The notes under the pieces: generated by a model | Database searches by the model: none | What the model saw: only the letters and a program-made list of their open reading frames with translations | Told to the model about the DNA's origin: nothing | Position numbers and translations under genes: made by a program | NCBI RefSeq assembly: GCF_016219575.1 | Contig: NZ_JACRMG010000035.1 | Span: 62,001-126,000 of the forward strand | Reading direction: 5' to 3' | Length of the DNA stretch: 64,000 nucleotides | From: Bradyrhizobium sp. | Lineage (GTDB): Bacteria > Pseudomonadota > Alphaproteobacteria > Rhizobiales > Xanthobacteraceae | In this document: positions 56,723 to 64,000 of the stretch, piece by piece | Position numbering within the stretch: the first letter of the stretch is position 1 | Layout of the letters: each line of letters opens with the position of its first letter

Positions 56723-57432
56723 AGCACCCTTTCCCAATCGCCGCTGCGCTCGCATCGCTCGCGCTCGTTGCCGCGCCGGCATCGGCGCAGAACCCGCCGC
56801 CCGCGATCTCCGTCAGCGGCGAAGCGAACGTGTCGGTGGCGCCCGACCTCGCGCAGGTCGACGGCGGCGTGACCTCGGAAGCCAGGACCGCGCGCGAGGC
56901 GTCGGAGGCCAACAATGCCGCGATGGGCAAGGTGCTGCTGGCGCTGAAAGGCGCTGGCATCGACGAGAAGGACTACCAGACATCGCGCCTGTCGCTGCAG
57001 CCGCAATACGCTCCGACGGGACCGAACCGCACCGGTCCGCAGCAAATCGTCGGCTATCGCGCCGGCAATCGGGTGACCATCAAGGTGCGCGACGTCGGCA
57101 AGATCGCCAATGTGATCGACACGCTGGTCGGCGCCGGCGCCAACGAGATCGGCGGCATCAATTTCATCGTGACGCAGGCATCAAAGGCGCTGGACGAAGC
57201 GCGCACCAAGGCGGTCGCCGACGCGCGCCGCAAGGCGGAAATCTATGCCAAGGCTGCGGGCGTCACGCTGGGCGAGCCGATCAGCATCAGCGAAGAAGGC
57301 TCGGCTTCGCCGCCGGTGTTCCGCAGCAAGATGGCCGCACCGATGGCCGGCGGCGCCCCGACGCCGGTCGCGCCGGGCGAGGAATTGCTGTCGATCACAG
57401 TCAACGTGAGCTGGGCGATCAAGGCGCAGTAG
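56719..57432 (+). CDS. SIMPL (DUF541) periplasmic protein
   Basis: A 237-residue exported protein with a signal peptide (AAALASLALVAAPASAQ). The SIMPL/DUF541 pattern is clear: ISVSGEANVSVAPDLAQVDGG at the start, NAAMGKVLLALKGAGIDEKD, QTSRLSLQPQY, VGYRAGNRVTIKVRDVGKI and ARRKAEIYAKAAGVTLGEP. The function of the family is poorly known; some members bind outer-membrane or immune-signalling partners. It is co-translated with the preceding gene. Confidence 0.92.
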   Translation: MKHPFPIAAALASLALVAAPASAQNPPPAISVSGEANVSVAPDLAQVDGGVTSEARTAREASEANNAAMGKVLLALKGAGIDEKDYQTSRLSLQPQYAPTGPNRTGPQQIVGYRAGNRVTIKVRDVGKIANVIDTLVGAGANEIGGINFIVTQASKALDEARTKAVADARRKAEIYAKAAGVTLGEPISISEEGSASPPVFRSKMAAPMAGGAPTPVAPGEELLSITVNVSWAIKAQ

Positions 57433-57439
57433 CGGCGAT

Positions 57440-57573
57440 CTCCCTCGCCCCGCTCTCGCGGGGAGAGGGTTGGGGTGAGGGGTCGCTCCGCAAACTCGAT
57501 GGATGACGTGACGCGGTGAGTCCCCCTCACCCGGATTGCTTCGCAATCCGACCTCTCCCCGCAAGCGGAGCGA
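57440..57573 (+). repeat. Dispersed repeat (family C), copy 2
   Basis: CTCCCTCGCCCCG-hairpin-CGGGGAGAGGG, GGTGAGGGG ... TCCCCCTCACC, GGATTGCTTCGCAATCC, and CCTCTCCCC at the end. It has the same layout as 35,231-35,372 with a degenerate last hairpin. It fills the gap between two convergent genes. Confidence 0.85.
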
Positions 57574-57575
57574 GG

Positions 57576-58643
57576 TTAGACAACCTCGAACACCTGGCCC
57601 GGCTTCAGCGCGATGAATTTCTCGCGCGGCATCTTCGCTTTATCGAGCGCCGTGCCGAGCGCGATCACCGGCGCGTCGATCGCCTCATCGGTGAGCTGAA
57701 ACGTGCCCCAGTGATGTCCCAGCGCCTGGGCGGCACCGCAATCGGCCAGCGCCTTCACCGCATCCTCCGGGTTCATGTGCTGGTCGCGCATGAACCAGCG
57801 CGGCTCATAGGCGCCGATCGGCAGGATCGCGAGCCGCAGGGGCCCATGCGCTTCGGCGACGCGGCGGAAATGCCTGCCCTCGCCGTAGCCGGAATCGCAG
57901 ACGATGTAGAGCTTGCCGGCCGGCGTCTCCAGCACGAAGCTCGCCCACAGCGCCTTGTTGCGGTCGAACACGCCGCGCGCCGACCAGTGCCGGGTCGGCA
58001 CCAGCGTCACCGCCACGCCGTTGCCGAGCTCGACACGATCCTTCCAGTCGAAGCTTTCGGCCTTGATCGCGGCATCCGCATCCAGCATCGTGAGGTCGTT
58101 GCCGAGCGGCGTAATGACCCGCGGAGAGAACCTTTCGGCCAGCCTCGACAGTGTCGGCAGGTCGAGATGGTCGTAGTGACCGTGCGAGACCAGCACGATG
58201 TCGATGTCGGGCAGCGCCTCGAAGGCAATACCCGGATCGTTGCAGCGCCTCGGCCCGGCCCAGCTCACCGGCGAAACCCGCATCGACCACACGGGATCGA
58301 CGAGGATGTTGAGCCCCGCGGTCTGGATCAGCCAGCTCGCGTGCCCCACGAATGACAGCCGCACCTTGTCGCCGCTGACGCGCGGCGGCGGCGCATCGGC
58401 ATAAGGGCTCGGCGCCCAGTCCGGCCAGCTCGCCCGCTGCCTGCTGTTGCCGAACTGCCAGCGCGCCACCGAGGCAAGCGACTTCGGCGGCACGCCGTCA
58501 GGATCGTAGAACTGGAAGCCGTCAAAATGATCGGAGATCGGGCCGTCATAGGTCCTGCCGCTGGAAATCCATGCCGCCGGCAAGCCCACGAAGGCGGCGG
58601 TGCCGGCGAGCAGTCCAAGGAGGCGGCGGCGGGTGATGGGCAC
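57576..58643 (-). CDS. Metallo-beta-lactamase-fold hydrolase (NAPE-PLD/UlaG-like)
   Basis: A 355-residue protein with a Tat-type leader (MPITRRRLLGLLAGTAAFVG). The metal site is LVSHGHYDHLDLPTLSRL, with later ligands in VTLVPTRHWSARG and IVCDSGYGEG. The layout is that of the N-acylphosphatidylethanolamine phospholipase D/RomA branch. Export by Tat would suit a folded metalloenzyme. GTG at 58,643 is preferred because it puts the twin arginines at the very start; the frame is open up to 58,736. The substrate is not known. Confidence 0.86.
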   Translation of the reverse strand: MPITRRRLLGLLAGTAAFVGLPAAWISSGRTYDGPISDHFDGFQFYDPDGVPPKSLASVARWQFGNSRQRASWPDWAPSPYADAPPPRVSGDKVRLSFVGHASWLIQTAGLNILVDPVWSMRVSPVSWAGPRRCNDPGIAFEALPDIDIVLVSHGHYDHLDLPTLSRLAERFSPRVITPLGNDLTMLDADAAIKAESFDWKDRVELGNGVAVTLVPTRHWSARGVFDRNKALWASFVLETPAGKLYIVCDSGYGEGRHFRRVAEAHGPLRLAILPIGAYEPRWFMRDQHMNPEDAVKALADCGAAQALGHHWGTFQLTDEAIDAPVIALGTALDKAKMPREKFIALKPGQVFEVV

Positions 58644-59111
58644 GGGCGGGATGTTTTCCTGGAGTCGTGAGGCGTTATATGGCGCGGCCTCCGGGAGAAG
58701 TAACTCGGCAAGCCGTTCAAAATTACGTAGCGGCAAATCGCGCGGGATTACAGCATCTTAGATGCCTTACTAAAATACCACTGGTCATCTTTCCTTGACT
58801 TTCCGCGGCCCAGCGGGTTTAACCCCGCCACTTCTCGGAAGGCTCTTCTTTCGATCCGCCCACCGGTTCCCGAAGCCGGAGGCCAACGCCCGACAGCGCG
58901 ATGCGCCCTCGGGCGCAAAACTGTTTGGACGACCGTCTCGGCGTTGGGTCGAGGCGAACCTGGATCGTCATCACCCGCGAAGGCGGGTGATCCAGTATCC
59001 CAGAGCAGCTCGGCATGAGCCGAGAAGCTGCGGCGTACTGGATATCCCGCTTTCGCGGGGTATGACACGGGTGTGTGACGTGAGCGCCTGCAAAGGCAAA
59101 GGACAACGGCA
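58644..59111. other. Intergenic region upstream of ffh
   Basis: These 468 bases hold no convincing gene. The left 300 bases show no clear structure apart from short GC palindromes (CGCGATGCGCCCTCGGGCGC). The right part is a dispersed repeat ending about 40 bases before ffh. The ffh promoter must lie here, but I cannot place it. Confidence 0.5.
58967..59067 (+). repeat. Dispersed inverted repeat (family G)
   Basis: ATCACCCGC and GCGGGTGAT form a perfect hairpin, followed by CCAGTA, an inner hairpin (CAGCTCGGCATGAGCCGAGAAGCTG), TACTGG, and CCCGCTTTCGCGGGG. The outer motifs GTCAT and ATGAC close the element. Confidence 0.75.
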
Positions 59112-60656
59112 TTGTTCGACAATCTGTCGGAAAAGCTTGGTGGCATTCTCGATCGCCTGACGGGGCGCGGCGCGCTGTCCGAAAAGGACGTCGATGCCGC
59201 GATGCGCGAGGTGCGCCGCGCGCTGCTGGAAGCCGACGTCGCGCTCGACGTCGTCAGAAGCTTCACCGATCGCGTGCGCGAGCAGGCAATCGGCGCCACC
59301 GTCGTCAAGTCGGTCACGCCCGGCCAGATGGTGGTCAAGATCGTCCATGACGAGCTGGTCAACACGCTCGGCTCGGAGGCACAGACCGTCGATCTCAACG
59401 CGGTCCCGCCGGTTGCGATCATGATGGTCGGCCTGCAGGGCTCCGGCAAGACCACCACCACCGCAAAGCTCGCGCGCCGGCTCGTGCAGCGCGACAAGCG
59501 CAAGGTGCTGATGGCGTCGCTCGACGTCTATCGCCCGGCGGCGATGGAGCAGCTCGCCGTGCTCGGCCGCGACCTCGACATCCCGACGTTGCCGATCGTC
59601 GAGGGCCAGAAGCCGCCGCAGATTGCCAAGCGCGCGCTGGAAGCGGGCAAGCTCGGCGGCTACGACGTGGTGCTGCTCGATACCGCCGGCCGCACCACGC
59701 TCGACGAAGAGATGATGACGGAAGCGGCGGACATCAAAGCCACCGCCAATCCCCATGAAGTGCTGCTGGTCGCGGACTCCCTCACCGGCCAGGACGCCGT
59801 CAATCTGGCGCGCTCGTTCGACCAGCGCGTCGGCCTGACCGGCATCGTGCTGACGAGGGTGGACGGCGACGGCCGCGGCGGCGCCGCGCTGTCGATGCGC
59901 GCGGTAACCGGCAAGCCGATAAAGCTGATCGGCACCGGCGAAAAGACCGATGCGCTGGAGGATTTTCACCCGAGCCGTATTGCCGGCCGCATCCTCGGCA
60001 TGGGCGACGTGGTGTCGCTGGTCGAGAAGGCCGCCGCCAACATCGACGCCGAGAAGGCCGCGCGCACCGCCGAGCGCATGCGCAAGGGCCAGTTCGACCT
60101 CAACGACATGCGCGAGCAGATGCAGCAGATGGCGAGCATGGGCGGCATCGGCGGGCTGATGGGCATGATGCCCGGCATCGCCAAGATGAAGAACCAGATC
60201 GCGGCCGCCGGGATCGACGACACCATCATCAAGCGCCAGGTCGCGATCATCGATTCGATGACGCGGCAGGAGCGCAAGAGCCCCGACATCCTTAAGGCCA
60301 GCCGCAAGAAGCGCATCGCCGCCGGCGCCGGCCAGAACGTCGAGCAGGTCAACAAGCTGCTCAAGATGCACCGGAACATGTCCGACATGATGAAGGCCAT
60401 GGGCTCCGGCAAGCGCGGCCCGCTCGCCGGCATCGCGCAGGCGATGGGCTTTGGCGGCGGCATGAAGCCGCCTTCGCCGGAAGAGATGAAGGCGCTGCAG
60501 GAAAAAATGCAGGGCGCGCCGGGCGGCCTGCCTTCGCTGCCGAAGGATCTTCCCACAGGCCTGCGTTCCGGCCTGCCGAATTTGCCGGGGCTCACGGGCC
60601 TTTCCGGCAAGCCGACGCTGCCGGGTCTCGGCGGCTTCCCCGGCAAGAAGAAATAA
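59112..60656 (+). CDS. ffh: Signal recognition particle protein Ffh
   Basis: A 514-residue SRP GTPase that binds signal peptides and 4.5S RNA. The N domain starts MFDNLSEKLGGILDRLTG. G1 is GLQGSGKTTTTAKLA, G3 is DTAGRTTLDEEMM, and G4 is TRVDGDGRGG. The methionine-rich M domain (MREQMQQMASMGGIGGLMGM and MHRNMSDMMKAMGSGKRG) follows from about residue 325. The C-terminus is glycine/proline-rich. The start is TTG, with AAAGGA upstream. It heads the rpsP-rimM-trmD-rplS series. Confidence 0.97.
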   Translation: MFDNLSEKLGGILDRLTGRGALSEKDVDAAMREVRRALLEADVALDVVRSFTDRVREQAIGATVVKSVTPGQMVVKIVHDELVNTLGSEAQTVDLNAVPPVAIMMVGLQGSGKTTTTAKLARRLVQRDKRKVLMASLDVYRPAAMEQLAVLGRDLDIPTLPIVEGQKPPQIAKRALEAGKLGGYDVVLLDTAGRTTLDEEMMTEAADIKATANPHEVLLVADSLTGQDAVNLARSFDQRVGLTGIVLTRVDGDGRGGAALSMRAVTGKPIKLIGTGEKTDALEDFHPSRIAGRILGMGDVVSLVEKAAANIDAEKAARTAERMRKGQFDLNDMREQMQQMASMGGIGGLMGMMPGIAKMKNQIAAAGIDDTIIKRQVAIIDSMTRQERKSPDILKASRKKRIAAGAGQNVEQVNKLLKMHRNMSDMMKAMGSGKRGPLAGIAQAMGFGGGMKPPSPEEMKALQEKMQGAPGGLPSLPKDLPTGLRSGLPNLPGLTGLSGKPTLPGLGGFPGKKK

Positions 60657-60696
60657 CCACCAACCATTCAACCAGCATTCGACTCAGGAGAATAAA

Positions 60697-61032
60697 ATGG
60701 CAGTCGTTATCCGCCTCGCACGCGCAGGCACCAAGAAGCGTCCGGTCTATCACATCGTCGCCGCCGACTCGCGCTTTCCGCGCGACGGCCGCTTCATCGA
60801 GCGTCTCGGCCACTTCAATCCGCTGCTGCCGAAGGACAACGAGGCCCGCCTCAAGCTCGACCTCGACAAGGTGAAGTCGTGGATGGCCAAGGGCGCGCAG
60901 CCGTCGGACCGCGTGATGCGCTTCCTCGACGCCGCCGGCGTTGCCAAGCGCACCCCGCGCAAGAACCCGGAAAAGGCCGTGCCGCGCAAGGAGCGCAAGG
61001 CGCAGGCCGAAGCCGCCGCCAAGTCGGCCTAA
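60697..61032 (+). CDS. rpsP: 30S ribosomal protein S16
   Basis: A 111-residue ribosomal protein. MAVVIRLARAGTKKRPVYHI and VAADSRFPRDGRFIERLGHF are diagnostic. The C-terminal tail (about residues 85-111) is rich in lysine and alanine, longer than in enterobacteria but normal in rhizobia. AGGAG lies just before the ATG. It is 40 bases after ffh and upstream of rimM. Confidence 0.98.
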   Translation: MAVVIRLARAGTKKRPVYHIVAADSRFPRDGRFIERLGHFNPLLPKDNEARLKLDLDKVKSWMAKGAQPSDRVMRFLDAAGVAKRTPRKNPEKAVPRKERKAQAEAAAKSA

Positions 61033-61051
61033 GGCTTAGCGGCGCATCACG

Positions 61052-61573
61052 GTGGCAGCACCGGTCTGCGTCGCCCGCATCGGCGCTGCGCATGGCGTGC
61101 GCGGCGCCGTCAAGCTGTGGACTTTTACGGAAGACCCGCTGGCCGTGCAGCGTTACGGCCCGCTGATGACAAAGGACGGCGCGCGGCAATTCGAGATCGC
61201 CGGTGTCCGCGCCGCGAAAGATCATCTGGTCGCGACCTTCAAGGGGGTTGCGACCCGCAACGATGCCGAGAAACTCAACGGCATCGAGCTCTATGTGCCG
61301 CGCGAAAAATTGCCGGCCACGGATGACGGCGAATATTACCACGCCGATTTGATCGGGCTCGCTGCGGTGAATGCCGCAAACGAACCACTCGGCCGCGTCG
61401 TCGCCATTCACAATTTCGGCGCCGGCGACATCATCGAGATCGCGCCGCCCAAGGGCGCGACCCTGCTGCTGCCGTTCACCAACGCCGTGGTGCCGACGAT
61501 CGACATCGCCGGCGGCCGCGTCGTGATCGAGCTGCCGCAGGAAATCGAGGGCGAAGAGCCCACTCTTACCTAA
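61052..61573 (+). CDS. rimM: Ribosome maturation factor RimM
   Basis: A 173-residue protein that helps form the 30S head by binding S19. The N-terminal RimM domain is VCVARIGAAHGVRGAVKLW. The PRC-barrel part is DDGEYYHADLIGLAAVN through TLLLPFTNAVVPTIDIAGGR. The start is GTG at 61,052. It lies between rpsP and trmD as usual. Confidence 0.96.
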   Translation: MAAPVCVARIGAAHGVRGAVKLWTFTEDPLAVQRYGPLMTKDGARQFEIAGVRAAKDHLVATFKGVATRNDAEKLNGIELYVPREKLPATDDGEYYHADLIGLAAVNAANEPLGRVVAIHNFGAGDIIEIAPPKGATLLLPFTNAVVPTIDIAGGRVVIELPQEIEGEEPTLT

Positions 61574-61583
61574 GCAGGTTGAG

Positions 61584-62303
61584 ATGACCTGGCGCGCCAC
61601 CATCCTCACGCTGTTTCCGGAAATGTTTCCGGGACCGCTCGGCGTCAGCCTCGCGGGCAAAGCGCTCGCCTCCGGCCTGTGGGAGCTGGAAGCGCGCGAC
61701 ATCCGTGCCTCCGCCACCGACAGGCACCGCAGCGTCGACGACACACCGGCCGGCGGCGGGCCCGGCATGGTGCTGCGCGCCGACATCCTGGCCGCCGCGA
61801 TCGATGCCGCCAGCATCGCCCCGGACCGCCCCCGACTGCTGATGAGCCCCCGCGGTCGGCCATTGACCCAGTCCCGCGTCGTGGAACTCGCGGCCGGGCC
61901 GGGCCCCCTGATCGTCTGCGGGCGGTTCGAGGGTATCGACCAGCGGGTGATCGACGCCCGCGGCCTCGAGGAGGTTTCGGTCGGGGATTACGTGCTTTCC
62001 GGCGGCGAAATCGCCGCCATGGCCCTGTGTGATGCCTGCGTGCGGCTGCTGCCGGGGGTGATGGGAAAGGAAGCCTCCGGGGCCGAGGAGAGCTTTTCCG
62101 AAGGACTACTGGAATACCCCCAATATACCCGGCCGCAGGTCTTCGAGGGCCGTGGAATCCCGGAAATCCTCACCTCCGGCGACCACGCCAAGGTCGCAGC
62201 CTGGCGGCGGGCGGAATCGGAGGCCTTGACCCGGTTCCGGCGGCCGGACCTGTGGGAAGCGAAGGGCCAGCAAAAGCCGCCAAAGGACACGACAAGAGGG
62301 TGA
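61584..62303 (+). CDS. trmD: tRNA (guanine37-N1)-methyltransferase
   Basis: A 239-residue SPOUT methyltransferase that makes m1G37 and prevents frameshifting. The knot region is ICGRFEGIDQRVIDARG and VSVGDYVLSGGEIAAM. TLFPEMFPGPLGVSLAGKAL at the start and the TRPQVFEGRGIPEILTSGDH segment are diagnostic. It is 10 bases after rimM. Confidence 0.98.
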   Translation: MTWRATILTLFPEMFPGPLGVSLAGKALASGLWELEARDIRASATDRHRSVDDTPAGGGPGMVLRADILAAAIDAASIAPDRPRLLMSPRGRPLTQSRVVELAAGPGPLIVCGRFEGIDQRVIDARGLEEVSVGDYVLSGGEIAAMALCDACVRLLPGVMGKEASGAEESFSEGLLEYPQYTRPQVFEGRGIPEILTSGDHAKVAAWRRAESEALTRFRRPDLWEAKGQQKPPKDTTRG

Positions 62304-62411
62304 CAAGCGGCGTTTGATGCCTTATACGGGCGCCAAATCCGCACACGCGCAGGATAGATGGACGATTGCGCAGCCCCCGAAAGGCTGGGCGCGCCGCCGA
62401 TGGAGATTTCA

Positions 62412-62792
62412 ATGAACCTCATTCAGCAGCTCGAAAAAGAGCAGTTCGACAAGCTCGCCGCCAGCAGGGAAATCCCGGAATTCGGGCCCGGCGACACCGT
62501 GATCGTCAACGTCAAGGTCATCGAAGGCGAGCGCACCCGCGTGCAGGCCTATGAAGGCGTCTGCATCGGCCGTTCCGGCCGCGGCATCAACGAGAGCTTC
62601 ACCGTGCGCAAGATCTCCTATGGCGAAGGCGTGGAACGCGTGTTCCCGGTGCTGTCGCCGATGATCGACTCGATCAAGGTGGTCCGCCGCGGCAAGGTGC
62701 GCCGCGCCAAGCTGTATTACCTGCGCAACCTGCGCGGCAAGTCGGCCCGCATCGTCGAAAAGACGGACCGCGCCGCCGCCGTCGGCGAGTGA
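62412..62792 (+). CDS. rplS: 50S ribosomal protein L19
   Basis: A 126-residue ribosomal protein at the 30S-50S interface. MNLIQQLEKEQFDKLAASRE opens the protein, followed by PGDTVIVNVKVIEGERTRVQ and FTVRKISYGEGVERVFP. The ATG at 62,412 follows GGAG. It closes the ffh-rpsP-rimM-trmD-rplS run and is followed by a terminator. Confidence 0.98.
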   Translation: MNLIQQLEKEQFDKLAASREIPEFGPGDTVIVNVKVIEGERTRVQAYEGVCIGRSGRGINESFTVRKISYGEGVERVFPVLSPMIDSIKVVRRGKVRRAKLYYLRNLRGKSARIVEKTDRAAAVGE

Positions 62793-62815
62793 GCCGCACG
62801 CAGGACTGTGACCAA

Positions 62816-62843
62816 AGGCGCGGGCTCACCCCCGCGCTTTTTT
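62816..62843 (+). terminator. Rho-independent terminator after rplS
   Basis: GCGCGGG pairs with CCCGCGC around ctcacc, followed by six T. Confidence 0.9.
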
Positions 62844-62865
62844 GTTGCGGCTTGTCCTGGTGTTA

Positions 62866-62975
62866 GTCCCTCATCCCCAGGGAGCGCGGAACGCGCGTCT
62901 CGAAGGATGCAGGCCCCGGCACTGGCCTCGCCCTTCGAGACGCGCGCCGTCGGCGCGCTCCTCAGGGTGAGGGTT
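62866..62975 (+). repeat. Dispersed repeat (family E)
   Basis: CCCTCATCCCCAGGGAGCGC ... GCGCGTCTCGAAGG and, after a 25-base centre, CCTTCGAGACGCGC ... GCGCGCTCCTCAGGGTGAGGG: a long inverted repeat with near-perfect arms, between rplS and leuC. The first element at 22,431-22,480 looks like a shorter relative. Confidence 0.8.
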
Positions 62976-63236
62976 GAAAGCCCTCGCGATTCCAAGTCGG
63001 CCTGTTATATACTTGTAGAATGGTTCCAGATTTGACCATCGCCGGACAATTCATCGCGCCGATCGTGATCGACGATCGCTCGCGCCTGCCCGGCCGCTTC
63101 TTCGGACGTTTCGCGACCTCGGCAACGTCAGAGCTTGGCGGCGCGCTGTAACCAGCGCGCGCCCATTGCGTTGATCGGCGCGTCCTCGCGCCCACCAGTC
63201 ACATCAACTTGCACATCAATTCGAAGGCTCAGGCTC
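62976..63236 (+). other. Leader region of leuC
   Basis: This 261-base stretch contains an AT-rich TTATATAC (63,005-63,012) that may be a -10 region. It also has a 43-codon open frame from ATG 63,020 to TAA 63,151 (starting MVPDLTIAGQF). That frame contains only scattered leucines and no run of them, so it does not look like a classical leucine attenuator peptide. I see nothing else. Confidence 0.4.
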
Positions 63237-64000
63237 ATGTCCAAACCAACCACGCTCTACGACAAGATCTGGAACGACCATCTGGTGCACGAAGCCGCCG
63301 ACGGCACCTGCCTGCTCTATATCGACCGCCACCTCGTGCACGAGGTGACTTCTCCGCAGGCCTTCGAAGGCCTGCGCGCCACGGGCCGCAAGGTGCACGC
63401 GCCGGAGAAGACGCTCGCCGTCGTCGACCACAACATCCCGACCACCGATCGCTCGAAGCCCAATCCGGATCCCGAGAGCATCGAGCAGATGCGGGTGATG
63501 GCGGAGAACGCCAGGGAATTCGGCATCGAGTATTTCAACGAGTTCGACAAGCGCCAGGGCATCGTCCACGTCATCGGCCCCGAGCAGGGCTTTACCCTGC
63601 CCGGCACCACCATCGTCTGCGGCGACAGCCATACCTCCACGCATGGCGCGTTCGGCGCACTGGCGCACGGCATCGGCACCTCCGAAGTCGAGCATGTGCT
63701 GGCCACACAGACGCTGATCCAGAAGAAGGCCAAGAACATGCGTGCCGTCGTCGACGGTAAATTGCCGGAAGGCGTCACCGGCAAGGATATCATCCTCGCC
63801 ATCATCGGCGAGATCGGCACCGCCGGCGGCACCGGCTATGTGCTGGAATATGCCGGCGAAGCGATCCGCAACCTGACGATGGAAGGCCGCATGACGGTCT
63901 GCAACATGTCGATCGAGGGCGGTGCGCGCGCCGGCCTCGTCGCGCCCGACCAGAAGGCGTTCGACTTCCTGCGCGGCCGTCCCAAGGCGCCGAAGGGCGC
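63237..64000 (+). CDS. leuC: 3-isopropylmalate dehydratase large subunit (partial)
   Basis: The first 254 codons of an iron-sulfur isomerase for leucine synthesis, cut by the window edge. The N-terminus MSKPTTLYDKIWNDHLVHEA, DRHLVHEVTSPQAFEGLR, VVDHNIPTTDR and VCGDSHTSTHGAFGALAHGI identify LeuC. NMSIEGGARAGLVAPDQKAF is in the family-specific block. The cluster-binding cysteines of the second half are beyond the window. The start ATG is at 63,237; the strand and order after rplS are usual for Bradyrhizobium-type genomes. Confidence 0.96.
   Translation, partial: MSKPTTLYDKIWNDHLVHEAADGTCLLYIDRHLVHEVTSPQAFEGLRATGRKVHAPEKTLAVVDHNIPTTDRSKPNPDPESIEQMRVMAENAREFGIEYFNEFDKRQGIVHVIGPEQGFTLPGTTIVCGDSHTSTHGAFGALAHGIGTSEVEHVLATQTLIQKKAKNMRAVVDGKLPEGVTGKDIILAIIGEIGTAGGTGYVLEYAGEAIRNLTMEGRMTVCNMSIEGGARAGLVAPDQKAFDFLRGRPKAPKG

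Overview
This window is about 64 kb of GC-rich alphaproteobacterial chromosome. Gene content, gene order, codon use and the intergenic repeat families all point to Bradyrhizobium or a close relative in the Nitrobacteraceae. It is almost entirely core housekeeping sequence. I see no tRNA or rRNA gene, no CRISPR array, no insertion sequence and no prophage.

Layout. (1) 1-9.4 kb, plus strand: a proline and cell-envelope string of proB (3' end only), proA, nadD, rsfS, rlmH, an EnvC-like protein, ctpA, a YibQ-family deacetylase-like protein and rppH, followed by a second Nudix gene. About 1.1 kb of accessory sequence lies between proB and proA: a small secreted protein, a partial second copy of the proB 3' end and an orphan ParD-type antitoxin. 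(2) 10-11.8 kb, minus strand: a class III adenylate cyclase with a C-terminal domain repeated three times. (3) 11.9-17.1 kb, minus strand: the F1 ATP synthase operon atpHAGDC. (4) 17.4-22.4 kb: an AT-rich control region with a CtrA-type box ahead of an RlpA-like gene, then priA (minus) divergent from xerC (plus), and a DUF4337 membrane protein. (5) 22.6-33.8 kb, minus strand: a TCA-cycle block of mdh, sucC, a DUF1579-like gene, sucD, then sucA, sucB, an SDR, lpdA and a small membrane protein. (6) 34-43.6 kb: zapE, thpR, tesA divergent from an ABC ATPase/permease pair, a Bax-inhibitor-1 homologue, a GNAT, DUF2794, a likely non-coding RNA at about 42.54-42.70 kb, and DUF1223. (7) 43.7-49.9 kb: acnA (minus) and the cytochrome c maturation genes ccmA, B, C, D, G (plus). 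(8) 50-58.7 kb: yciB/ispZ, ftsY, an RluA-type pseudouridine synthase, DUF2336, mtaB, dapF, a secreted GyrI-like protein, a SIMPL protein and a metallo-beta-lactamase-fold protein. (9) 59.1-64 kb, plus strand: ffh, rpsP, rimM, trmD, rplS and the start of leuC.

Functional links. The suc/mdh/lpd/acn genes form most of a TCA cycle, and the ATP synthase and cytochrome c maturation genes serve respiration. The ffh and ftsY genes encode both halves of the SRP targeting pathway. The rpsP-rimM-trmD-rplS group is the classic ribosome and tRNA operon. EnvC-like, CtpA, RlpA-like, DapF and ZapE connect to envelope growth and division.

The most notable non-coding signals are: a structured RNA candidate with a GAAA-loop terminator (about 42,540-42,700); an isolated plus-strand terminator at 43,656-43,687 with no annotated gene feeding it; a CtrA-type TTAA-N7-TTAA site at 17,472; a terminator hairpin inside the suc operon at 25,405-25,431; several families of dispersed palindromic repeats, one of which separates ccmA from ccmB; and the proB 3'-end duplication. 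I found no clear new multi-gene system.
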